A stretch of 5,920 bases of DNA, taken from contig CAIXHI010000042.1 of the NCBI GenBank assembly GCA_903919215.1, positions 1 to 5,920 on the forward strand. The letters are read 5' to 3'. Shown piece by piece: positions 1-5,744 of this stretch (its first letter is position 1; every line of letters begins with the position of its first letter). Position numbers and translations under genes: made by a program. The notes beneath the pieces are model-generated. The model did not search any database. It saw nothing but the letters and a program-made list of their open reading frames with translations, and was not told the origin of the DNA. The DNA is from an uncultured Acidimicrobiaceae bacterium. Its GTDB lineage: Bacteria > Actinomycetota > Acidimicrobiia > Acidimicrobiales > Ilumatobacteraceae.

Positions 1-688
1 GCACGAGTTCCGCCTCCGCGTACCACGGCGCGTCGGCATCAGTGATGCGATCGACCATGGTGGCGAAGGTGCGCTCCGGCATCCGCCGCCCACGACCGAC
101 CACGGCCACCACCGGCACTCCGCTGCAATATGCAACGGAAGCCGCCGCTCTGCTGCCGAGCGGCACCAACAGTTCCTCGCCCGCTACGGCGAACGCCTCG
201 ATCACCATCAGATCGGCAACGAGCACCGCTGCGGAGAGGGCAGCCGCCGGGATCAGTTCGCACGACACGTCAGCACGTCCCAGGCGGCGGGCGAAGGCGT
301 CCGCATCGCGGGTGGTGTCGAGCGCCAGCACGGCGACGTCACCGCGGCGGATGATGGCTTCACCGGCGATATCGGGCCAGCCCACCGTGCACACACACGA
401 ATCAGCCGGCAGTGCCTCGAGCACCCACCGGATCGTGGGGTCGGCCTCGAACTCGTCGGCGAGCCGATTCGCCACTTTGTAGGGTTCGGCGGCGGTGACG
501 ACATGCGAGCAGAGCCACCAGAGCGGCCCGCTGGTGGCGTGACGCTCGACGATGCGGCGGCAGGCGACCACCAGACCCGCAGGGTCGTTCCCCATGCCAC
601 GTAAGGCCGAGGCGGTTTCGCTGACGAGGACCTGTGGGTCGGCACCCTCGGAGCGGGCAAGGTGGCGAAGCCGTTCCATGGGGTGCAC
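1..688 (-). CDS. eIF2B/MtnA-fold family protein, partial (C-terminus beyond window)
   Basis: The frame stays open from a TAG at about 733-735 to the left edge, giving 229 codons of a truncated protein. Residues 1-95 are mostly helical (for example GPLWWLCSHVV at 54-64). Residues 97-200 have an eIF2B-like Rossmann pattern: a strand ending SCVCTVG (97-103), a strand VAVLALDTTRDADAF (118-132), then ELIPAAALSAAVLVADLMVIEAF (144-166), then LLVPLGSRAAASVAYCSGVPVVAVVG (173-198). These match the family's DTRP-like, 'divGAd' and 'NKxGTxxxAxxAxxxxvPv' blocks. The Asp of the GAD motif used by methylthioribose-1-phosphate isomerases appears replaced (A165-F166), so isomerase activity is doubtful and the true function is unknown. 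The GTG at 688 is preferred because a TATGTT box lies 6 bp upstream; an ATG at 679 is the alternative. It is divergent from the thioredoxin-fold gene. The family assignment comes from motif spacing only. Confidence 0.6.
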   Translation of the reverse strand, partial: MHPMERLRHLARSEGADPQVLVSETASALRGMGNDPAGLVVACRRIVERHATSGPLWWLCSHVVTAAEPYKVANRLADEFEADPTIRWVLEALPADSCVCTVGWPDIAGEAIIRRGDVAVLALDTTRDADAFARRLGRADVSCELIPAAALSAAVLVADLMVIEAFAVAGEELLVPLGSRAAASVAYCSGVPVVAVVGRGRRMPERTFATMVDRITDADAPWYAEAELV

Positions 689-694
689 GAGTGC

Positions 695-700
695 AACATA
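695..700 (-). promoter_or_regulatory. -10 box (TATGTT) for a leaderless transcript of the eIF2B-fold gene
   Basis: Reading the minus strand, TATGTT is followed by six bases and then GTG (688-686). No Shine-Dalgarno sequence is present. The spacing places the transcription start at or next to the start codon, as is common in actinobacteria. No convincing -35 box is visible. Confidence 0.5.
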
Positions 701-734
701 TGCCACCGGATGGGGTGCGGCGGGCGTCGCGCGC

Positions 735-740
735 TACCGT
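735..740 (+). promoter_or_regulatory. -10 box (TACCGT) for a leaderless transcript of the thioredoxin-fold gene and hrpB
   Basis: TACCGT is followed by eight bases and then GTG at 749, with no ribosome binding site. It lies only 34 bp from the opposing -10 box at 695-700, so the two divergent promoters must overlap in their upstream polymerase contacts. No clear -35 element is seen. Confidence 0.5.
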
Positions 741-748
741 TGACTCTC

Positions 749-1237
749 GTGGCTAGCACCGTTGCCCTCGACATCACGCTCACGACCATCGGCGGAGAGT
801 CCCGTCCGCTCAGCGAGTGGGTCACGACGTTCCATCTCGCCAGCGTGGTCCTCGACCCGTTCACCAACGAGAGCTCGTGGGTGCTCGACGCAGCGACTCG
901 CGTTCTCGAGGCATTTCGCGATTCTGCAGTGCGCGTGAACCTCGTCCTCACCTGCACCAGCGACGAAGCCAAGCAGTTCCTCGGACCGATTGCCGACCGC
1001 TTCCTGGTGTTCTGCGATCCCGAGCGCACGTTCGTGCGCAGCCTCGGCCTCGGCACGCTGCCGGCGTTCGTGTTCCTACGAGCAGACGGCGAAGTCGTTG
1101 CCACCGCAGAAGGCTGGAACCCCAGCGAATGGCGCGCCGTCGCCAAGTCGATCGCCGCCACCACAGCGTGGAACGTGCCCAGCATCCCCGGTGCCGGCGA
1201 CCCCTCGCCGTTCCACGGCACACCCGCCCTCGGCTGA
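749..1237 (+). CDS. Thioredoxin-like fold protein without CxxC
   Basis: The protein is 162 aa. The fold is suggested by a strand VNLVLTC (about 63-69), a helix, then the segment FVRSLGLGTLPAFVFLRADGEVVATAEGW. That segment has the thioredoxin-family 'T-L-P' cis-proline (P105), the following beta hairpin with a DG turn, and a C-terminal helix. There is no CxxC pair; C69 and C89 stand alone, so classical disulfide exchange is unlikely. A structural or peroxiredoxin-like role is possible but not shown. No signal peptide or membrane segment is seen, so the protein is probably cytoplasmic. The GTG at 749 is chosen because it lies eight bases after a TACCGT box; a TTG at 740 overlaps that box. The stop is followed after one codon by the start of hrpB, so the two genes are almost certainly cotranscribed. 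Confidence 0.72.
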   Translation: MASTVALDITLTTIGGESRPLSEWVTTFHLASVVLDPFTNESSWVLDAATRVLEAFRDSAVRVNLVLTCTSDEAKQFLGPIADRFLVFCDPERTFVRSLGLGTLPAFVFLRADGEVVATAEGWNPSEWRAVAKSIAATTAWNVPSIPGAGDPSPFHGTPALG

Positions 1238-1240
1238 CAC

Positions 1241-3721
1241 TTGTCCTTCGAGCTACCCGATCTCCCGGTCCTCGAAGCCCTTCCTACCGTCGTCGCCGCC
1301 CTCGCTGGGCCGGGCCGGGCGATCCTCGTCGCTCCACCGGGCGCTGGCAAGACGACGCTGACGCCGCTCGTCGTGTTGGGTTCACCATGGCTGGGTGGAC
1401 AGCGCATCGTGATGCTGGAACCGCGCCGCCTCGCGACCCGCGCCGCAGCTCGGCGGATGGCATCCCTGCTCGGTGAATCCGTCGGGCACACCGTCGGCTA
1501 CCAAACACGAGACGAACGGGTGATGAGCGGCGCCACTCGTATCGAGGTCGTCACCGAAGGAATCCTCACCCGCCGCTTGCAGCACGACCCGACGCTCGAC
1601 GGGTACGGGCTGGTCATCTTCGACGAGGTGCACGAGCGCAACCTGCCCACCGACCTCGGCCTGGCGCTGATGCTCGACGCACGCGACACACTGCGGCCCG
1701 ATCTGCGCGTGCTGGCGATGTCGGCCACACCCGATACCAAGGGCTTGCTGCGCGTGTTGGGCGTCGACACACCCGTCGCCCACAGCGACGGACGCACACA
1801 TCCGATCGACATAATCTACGCACCGATGGGCAAGAACGACCGCGCTGCCGAGGCCACCGCCGCTCTGGTGCAGCGGGCATTGCGCGAGCAGTCCGGCGAC
1901 CTGCTCGTGTTCCTTCCCGGGTTGCCCGAGATCCGGCGGGTACTCGGAATGTTGGAGGGCACCGTGCCCCCGATGGTCGACGTGTACCCGTTGGCCGGAG
2001 CACTCTCCCCCGCCGAACAGGATCTCGCGCTCGCCCCGTCACCTGCCGGCCGCCGACGAGTCGTGCTCGCCACAGACATCGCCGAGTCGTCGCTCACCGT
2101 CGATGGTGTGCGCGTGGTGGTCGACAGCGGACAGGCCAAAGTGCCAAGGGTCGACCAGCGCACGGGGATGACGAGGCTGACCACAGTCGCCATCAGCCGC
2201 GCCTCGGCCGACCAGCGCGCCGGGCGAGCCGGACGTGTTGAGCCTGGTGCCGCGTATCGGCTCTGGAGCAAGCTGGAGCAGGGCACGCGACGAGCGCACC
2301 TGGAGCCGGAGATCACCCAGGTCGATCTCGCTGGGCTGGCCTTGGAGCTGGCCGCGTGGGGTACACCGGTGGACGAACTGCGTTGGGCCGACCCGCCCCC
2401 AGCGCGCAGCCTGCAGCAGGCCGGCGAACTCCTGAGCCGGTTGGGTGCAGTCGACACCGATGGTCGCATCACCGACAGCGGGCGACGAATGTTGGCCCTG
2501 CCGCTGCACCCGCGACTCGCGCACATGGTCGGCGAGGCGAGCGAATCTGATCGACCGCTGGCGTGCATCATCGCCGCACTGCTCGACGAGCGCGACGTGC
2601 TGCGCGGTCGCCCCGACGAACTGCCCGCCGACCTCGGTCTGCGTGTCGAGATCGTGTGCGGCACGCGCGACGATCGCGCCAACTGGCGCGATGTCGACCG
2701 CATGCGCGATCGGGCCGTCGACATCGCCCGACGCGCTGGTGTGCGGATCGACTTCGACCGCGTCCGCGCCGATCACAGCGGCGTGGTGCTGGCCCTCGCC
2801 TACCCCGACCGCATTGCGGTGCGCCGCAGTCAGCCGGGTCAGTTCCAGATGCGCAGCGGGTCGTCCGCGTGGGTGGCGCCGTCCGACTCGTTGGCCGCTG
2901 AACAGTTCGTCGTCGCCGCCGACCTCGACGGCAAACGCGATACTGCCCGCATCCGGATCGGCGCCGCGATCGACGTCGCACAGGTGATCGAAGTGATGGC
3001 CGCGCAGATCGAGCGCCGCGAGCAACTCGTGTGGGACAAGAGTCGCGACGAACTCGTACTGCGGATCGAGACCCGCCTGGGTGGCATGCTGCTCGACGAG
3101 CAGGTGCGTGCAGCTCCGGCGGGTGAGGCGACGACTGCCGCGCTGATCGAGCGGGTGCGCACCACACGGCTGGCTGCGCTCGGCCGCACCGAAGGGTCGA
3201 CGCTGCGCGCACGCGTGGCGTTCCTACGGCGCACACTCGGCGCGGACGACTGGCCCGACTGGAGCGACGCGACGCTGCTCTCCACGCTCGACGAGTGGTT
3301 GGCGCCGTACCTCGTCGGCGCCACCGGAGCAGCCGACCTCGCCCGCCTCGACGTCGACATGCTGCTGTCGTCGCAACTCGGGTGGGACCTCTCTGTCCGC
3401 CTCGCCGAGTTGGCACCGACGCATCTGGAGACGCCGGCCGGCCGCACGGCCGAGATCGACTACACACGCGAGGTGATCACTGCGTCCGTGCGGGTGCAAG
3501 ACCTGTTCGGGCTGCGGGAACATCCGTGCGTGGGTGACGGTCGGGTGCCGATCGCGCTGGAGTTGCTGTCACCGGCCGACCGCCCGATCCAGATCACCAG
3601 CGATCTGCCCGGCTTCTGGGCCGGAACGTGGGCCGACGTCCGCAAGGACATGGCCGGCCGCTATCCCAAGCACCAGTGGCCGATCGACCCGGCCAACGCC
3701 CCGCCCAAGCGCCTCAAATAG
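1241..3721 (+). CDS. hrpB: ATP-dependent DExH helicase HrpB
   Basis: The protein is 826 aa, the usual length for HrpB. Helicase motifs in order: motif I APPGAGKTT (31-39), Ia LEPRRLATRAAARRMA (59-74), Ib TEGILTRRL (105-113), II DEVH (128-131), III SAT (161-163), V LATDIAESSLTVDGV (276-290) and VI QRAGRAGR (325-332). A helical HA2-like region follows. The end is the HrpB-specific C-terminal domain, with VPIALELLSPADRPIQIT and then LPGFWAGTWADVRKDM and GRYPKHQWP near 789-814. It should couple NTP hydrolysis to RNA remodelling in the cytoplasm; its physiological substrate is poorly defined in bacteria. TTG 1241 is the only ATG, GTG or TTG between the upstream in-frame TGA (1235) and the Walker A motif, so this start is well supported. 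With no Shine-Dalgarno sequence, translation probably depends on coupling to the preceding gene. All catalytic motifs are intact. Confidence 0.96.
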   Translation: MSFELPDLPVLEALPTVVAALAGPGRAILVAPPGAGKTTLTPLVVLGSPWLGGQRIVMLEPRRLATRAAARRMASLLGESVGHTVGYQTRDERVMSGATRIEVVTEGILTRRLQHDPTLDGYGLVIFDEVHERNLPTDLGLALMLDARDTLRPDLRVLAMSATPDTKGLLRVLGVDTPVAHSDGRTHPIDIIYAPMGKNDRAAEATAALVQRALREQSGDLLVFLPGLPEIRRVLGMLEGTVPPMVDVYPLAGALSPAEQDLALAPSPAGRRRVVLATDIAESSLTVDGVRVVVDSGQAKVPRVDQRTGMTRLTTVAISRASADQRAGRAGRVEPGAAYRLWSKLEQGTRRAHLEPEITQVDLAGLALELAAWGTPVDELRWADPPPARSLQQAGELLSRLGAVDTDGRITDSGRRMLALPLHPRLAHMVGEASESDRPLACIIAALLDERDVLRGRPDELPADLGLRVEIVCGTRDDRANWRDVDRMRDRAVDIARRAGVRIDFDRVRADHSGVVLALAYPDRIAVRRSQPGQFQMRSGSSAWVAPSDSLAAEQFVVAADLDGKRDTARIRIGAAIDVAQVIEVMAAQIERREQLVWDKSRDELVLRIETRLGGMLLDEQVRAAPAGEATTAALIERVRTTRLAALGRTEGSTLRARVAFLRRTLGADDWPDWSDATLLSTLDEWLAPYLVGATGAADLARLDVDMLLSSQLGWDLSVRLAELAPTHLETPAGRTAEIDYTREVITASVRVQDLFGLREHPCVGDGRVPIALELLSPADRPIQITSDLPGFWAGTWADVRKDMAGRYPKHQWPIDPANAPPKRLK

Positions 3722-3728
3722 CGGGGCG
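3697..3728. terminator. Possible bidirectional hairpin between convergent genes
   Basis: CGCCCCGC (3697-3704) and GCGGGGCG (3721-3728) form a perfect 8-bp GC-rich stem with a 16-nt loop. The stem spans the hrpB stop codon and lies 9 bp before the stop of the convergent membrane-protein gene. There is no T-tract on either strand, so this would be a non-canonical terminator; in such GC-rich DNA it may also be chance. Confidence 0.35.
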
Positions 3729-3736
3729 CGTCGAGG

Positions 3737-4507
3737 TCAGGCCGCAGCTTCCAACGCTGCGATCACGTCGTCCAACATGCCACGGAGCGCGTGCCCCGTT
3801 GCTGCTGCTGACGTGTTCTCGACGCGCAGGTTGACGATCACCACCAGCCCGTCCGAATCCCACCACGACAGGCATTCGGGCAGCGCGTCGCCGGCCGCGG
3901 GCAGGCACCCGCTGCGCACCGTGCCGCCGCGCCACGACGACTTGCCCTCGTTGCTGAGTTGGACGTCGGCCCGACTGGTTTCATACAGGCGTATGACGTC
4001 CTTGTTGCTGCCGCCGAACGCTGTGACGCCGAGGTCGGTGCCGGAGTTGCCTGACTGATCACCTGTGGCGCAACCGACAATGCCCGTGAATTTGTCGAAC
4101 TCGGCGAGTACGAAGTTGGCATCGGTGCCGTCCTGGAAGCGATCGAGCGAGGTCTTCTCCGACAGCAGCGTGACGAGCTTTGGGAAGTCACCGAGCGGGC
4201 AGTCGTCGACCGATGTCGGCTCAGTGTTTCCCTCGGTGACGCTCGCGAGCCCAGCCAGCGCCTGGGTTGTGTCGATCGCTGCACCTCCGCCGTTGGCGTC
4301 CGAGCCCGAATCGCGGCCGGCGACCAGCCATACCACGACGCCAGCGACCAGCAATACGACGAGGACGATCGCCGGCACACCCTTGCGGCCGCGCGATTTC
4401 GGTGCGAGCACGGCCGGCGCGTACTGCGGTGCCGGGGGTGGCGGGGGCACCGGGGCACCAGGGAACGGCTGGGGCTGGGGTGGTGGTGGCGGCGGCAAGG
4501 TCGACAT
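3737..4507 (-). CDS. Proline-rich single-pass membrane protein with exported four-cysteine domain
   Basis: The protein is 256 aa. Residues 4-36 are a low-complexity proline-rich segment (PPPPPP at 5-10, PPPPP at 21-25). A basic stretch KSRGRK (37-42) and a single membrane helix VPAIVLVVLLVAGVVVWLVAG (about 44-64) follow, predicting an inside N-terminus and an exported C-terminal domain. That domain begins with a Gly/Asn/Ser/Asp linker and has four cysteines, C103, C146, C201 and C212, which could form two disulfides. I do not recognise a catalytic motif. Such architecture is common in actinobacterial envelope proteins of unknown role. The start is ATG 4507, seven bases after a TATTGT box; extension to an upstream ATG at 4612 would add a Gly/Trp-rich run encoded by the C-rich repeats and is unlikely. 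The gene converges on hrpB with 15 bp between stops. Confidence 0.8.
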   Translation of the reverse strand: MSTLPPPPPPQPQPFPGAPVPPPPPAPQYAPAVLAPKSRGRKGVPAIVLVVLLVAGVVVWLVAGRDSGSDANGGGAAIDTTQALAGLASVTEGNTEPTSVDDCPLGDFPKLVTLLSEKTSLDRFQDGTDANFVLAEFDKFTGIVGCATGDQSGNSGTDLGVTAFGGSNKDVIRLYETSRADVQLSNEGKSSWRGGTVRSGCLPAAGDALPECLSWWDSDGLVVIVNLRVENTSAAATGHALRGMLDDVIAALEAAA

Positions 4508-4514
4508 GGTCGCC

Positions 4515-4520
4515 ACAATA
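4515..4520 (-). promoter_or_regulatory. -10 box (TATTGT) for a leaderless transcript of the membrane-protein gene
   Basis: On the minus strand TATTGT is followed by seven bases and then ATG (4507-4505). No Shine-Dalgarno sequence is present, and no clear -35 box is seen upstream. Confidence 0.5.
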
Positions 4521-4550
4521 CGCCGCACCATCCACCCGGCCGTTCCAAGC

Positions 4551-4576
4551 CATCCCCCGCCATCCCCCGCCATCCG
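4551..4576. repeat. Short tandem repeat, 10-bp unit
   Basis: The unit CATCCCCCGC occurs twice in perfect tandem (4551-4570), followed by a partial third copy (CATCCG, 4571-4576). It lies 31 bp upstream of the -10 box of the minus-strand membrane-protein gene. It merges into the C-rich tract beginning near 4579. Confidence 0.7.
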
Positions 4577-4581
4577 CTCCA

Positions 4582-4614
4582 CCCACCCACCCACCCTCTC
4601 GAACCCACCCACCC
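4582..4614 (-). other. G-quadruplex-capable tract outside the left inverted repeat
   Basis: The minus strand carries seven GGG tracts (4582-84, 4586-88, 4590-92, 4594-96, 4604-06, 4608-10, 4612-14). The first four are joined by single-T loops, giving GGGTGGGTGGGTGGG, a textbook parallel G-quadruplex sequence. It lies two bases outside the left inverted repeat and 62 bp upstream of the membrane-protein -10 box. The motif is seen directly; folding in vivo is an inference. Confidence 0.7.
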
Positions 4615-4616
4615 AA

Positions 4617-4683
4617 CCTCTCGCCTCTGTGTCGCGGGCACGACCTCCATCGACGGCGGTCGCCGCCGCGACAGAGACGGGGG
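4617..4683 (+). repeat. Left inverted repeat (units L1 and L2)
   Basis: L1 (4617-4650) contains TCTGTGTCGCGGGC at 4626-4639 and GACCTCCA at 4642-4649. L2 (4666-4683) reads CCGCGACAGAGACGGGGG. The two units are inverted relative to each other: 4626-4637 pairs with 4666-4677 at 11 of 12 positions, so the repeat can itself form a hairpin. It pairs as a whole with 5678-5744 on the far side of the nuclease gene. Confidence 0.75.
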
Positions 4684-4708
4684 CCTCGCCGGAATTCGGG
4701 TCGCGCCG

Positions 4709-4714
4709 TACCCA
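4709..4714 (+). promoter_or_regulatory. Weak -10 box (TACCCA) upstream of the nuclease gene
   Basis: TACCCA is followed by eight bases and then the chosen GTG at 4723. This matches the spacing of the other leaderless starts in the window, although the last base departs from TAnnnT. There is no Shine-Dalgarno sequence. Confidence 0.35.
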
Positions 4715-4722
4715 GTGATGGC

Positions 4723-5625
4723 GTGGAAACCCATCGGAAATTGATCGAACTTGCCGCAGCGAACCAACGGATCCTCACCGAGCGAACAGCATTGACCGTG
4801 CTCAGCCCGGCAGCATGGCAACGTCACCAGGCGGCCGGGTTGTGGACGCAGATCGCACCGGGGTACTTCCATCACTCTGCGACGCTGCTCACGTTCGAGA
4901 TGCAGGTGCGGGCATGCAGCGGATGGGTGGGCATTCGAGGTGCCCTATACGGGTCGACGGCGCTGCGTTGGTTGGGCATCGACGTCCCGGAACCGCATCA
5001 TCCCGAGTTCCTCGTGCCACGTGGCCGGCGGGCCATCCCGAACTGGGTCAACGTGCACACCACGGTGAAATGGGACAACGGCGACATCATCCGCCACCGC
5101 GGCGTTCGCACGACCACTGCGACCAGAGCGGTCATCGACTACGCGGCACAGGGTGTCTCCGCTGGCGACCTGGAACATGCCATCGACGAAGCCATCCGCC
5201 TACGTCGCACCGCGCTCGTCCGATTGAAACGACGCCTCGCCGGCCTGAGCGGCAAGGGGCACCACGGTTGCGCCCTGCTGCGTGAACTCCTGCTGGACTC
5301 GGGCGGCGAGTCACATCTCGAGCGACGATTCCTCAGGCTGTTGCGAGAGCAGGGTCTGCCGCGTCCAGAGTGCCAGGTCGTGTTCAAGCGTGATGGCGAA
5401 ACCGTGGCCCGGGTCGATTTCGTGTTCCCGAACGAGAGGGTCATCGTTGAGGTGTCCGGCCGTATCGGCCATACCTCCGATCGAGACCGGCAGCGTGACG
5501 CTCGCCGACGCAACCATCTCCAAAGTCTCGGCAACGAGGTGATCGAGTTCACCACCGCCGATGTCATCGACGACCCGGGCTACGTCCTCGCCACCCTCCG
5601 AGCGTCCCTCCATGTCCGCCCGTGA
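4723..5625 (+). CDS. AbiEi-type wHTH plus DUF559/Vsr-like PD-(D/E)XK nuclease domain protein
   Basis: The protein is 300 aa. Residues 5-50 (LIELAAANQRILTERTAL ... GLWTQIAPGYF) have the pattern of the winged-helix domain of AbiEi-family antitoxin-like proteins, followed by a segment ALYGSTALRWLGI (74-86) typical of that group. Residues 196-298 match DUF559, a Vsr-like PD-(D/E)XK fold: E196 and E200 in ESHLERRF, D232 in RVDFVFP, E243 in VIVEVSG, H250, an RD-rich helix RDRQRDARRRN (254-264), and the strand GNEVIEFT (270-277). The usual 'EVDG' is EVSG here, with S245 in place of Asp. DNA binding and cleavage or nicking are inferred from the folds; the target is unknown. GTG 4723 is chosen because it begins the family-like N-terminus. 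The frame is open upstream, but that part crosses repeats and the opposite-strand gene. The gene stands alone between inverted repeats. Confidence 0.83.
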   Translation: METHRKLIELAAANQRILTERTALTVLSPAAWQRHQAAGLWTQIAPGYFHHSATLLTFEMQVRACSGWVGIRGALYGSTALRWLGIDVPEPHHPEFLVPRGRRAIPNWVNVHTTVKWDNGDIIRHRGVRTTTATRAVIDYAAQGVSAGDLEHAIDEAIRLRRTALVRLKRRLAGLSGKGHHGCALLRELLLDSGGESHLERRFLRLLREQGLPRPECQVVFKRDGETVARVDFVFPNERVIVEVSGRIGHTSDRDRQRDARRRNHLQSLGNEVIEFTTADVIDDPGYVLATLRASLHVRP

Positions 5626-5634
5626 CGTTCAGCC

Positions 5635-5665
5635 ATGGAGGTCACGGGCGCGACACAGAGACGGG
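5635..5665 (+). repeat. Additional repeat unit (RA) downstream of the nuclease gene
   Basis: Positions 5635-5659 match the reverse complement of left unit L1 (4626-4650) at 21 of 25 positions; the two conserved halves ATGGAGGTC and GCGACACAGA are identical. Positions 5649-5665 can pair with 5680-5694, giving a 15-bp stem with a 2-nt bulge and a 14-nt loop, 23 bp after the nuclease stop. The hairpin could serve as a T-less terminator. Confidence 0.65.
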
Positions 5666-5677
5666 CGGATCGCGCGA

Positions 5678-5744
5678 CCCCCGTCTGTGTCGCGGGATGG
5701 AGCACCAGAGTTGGAGGTCAGGCCCGCGACACAGAAGTCAGAGG
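5678..5744 (-). repeat. Right inverted repeat (units RM and RB)
   Basis: RM (5678-5696) and RB (5711-5744) are inverted to one another: TCTGTGTCGCGGG at 5684-5696 and CCCGCGACACAGA at 5723-5735 form a perfect 13-bp stem with a 26-nt loop. The reverse complement of the whole block aligns without gaps to the left repeat 4617-4683 at 51 of 67 positions. RM can pair with either RA or RB, so two exclusive hairpins are possible. Confidence 0.75.

Larger units (their letters stand above)
4617..5744. mobile_element. Candidate single-gene element bounded by 67-bp inverted repeats
   Basis: Two imperfect inverted repeats of equal length (4617-4683 and 5678-5744) enclose 1,128 bp that hold just one gene, for an AbiEi/DUF559-type nuclease. 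By hand, 51 of 67 positions match without gaps. Identity is concentrated at the outer TCTGTGTCGCGGGC (14/14), at GACCTCCA (8/8) and at the inner CCGCGACA-AGACGGGGG block (17/18). No transposase and no clear target-site duplication are visible. The flanking repeats could instead be members of a dispersed repeat family that happen to bracket the gene. Mobility is therefore an inference, whereas the symmetry is seen directly. Confidence 0.45.

Noticed and set aside
1..688. Assignment as methylthioribose-1-phosphate isomerase (MtnA)
   Set aside because: The fold pattern fits, but the catalytic GAD motif is not conserved and the N-terminal region does not match MtnA, so only the superfamily is claimed.
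253..1491. Long open frame on the minus strand across the two divergent genes
   Set aside because: It overlaps three better-supported genes in other frames, has arginine/serine-rich low-complexity composition typical of antisense frames in GC-rich DNA, and shows no recognisable domain.
1682..1693. Partial repeat core (CGCGACACACTG-like) inside hrpB
   Set aside because: Only the GCGACACA part is shared, it lies in conserved coding sequence, and it lacks the GACCTCCA half, so it is most likely chance.
1816..3467. Several long antisense frames within hrpB
   Set aside because: hrpB has a full set of helicase motifs, and the opposite frames are compositional shadows rich in Arg, Ser and Ala.
4508..4612. 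N-terminal extension of the membrane protein to an ATG at 4612
   Set aside because: The added residues are Gly/Trp-rich products of the G-rich repeats, and the -10 box at 4515-4520 favours ATG 4507.
4267..4722. Upstream extension of the nuclease frame
   Set aside because: The frame is open, but the extension overlaps the start of the minus-strand membrane-protein gene and translates C-rich repeats into Pro/His/Arg-rich sequence; the family-like N-terminus begins at GTG 4723.
4617..5744. CRISPR array or conventional insertion sequence
   Set aside because: The repeats are inverted pairs, not regularly spaced direct repeats with spacers, and the enclosed gene has no transposase motif.
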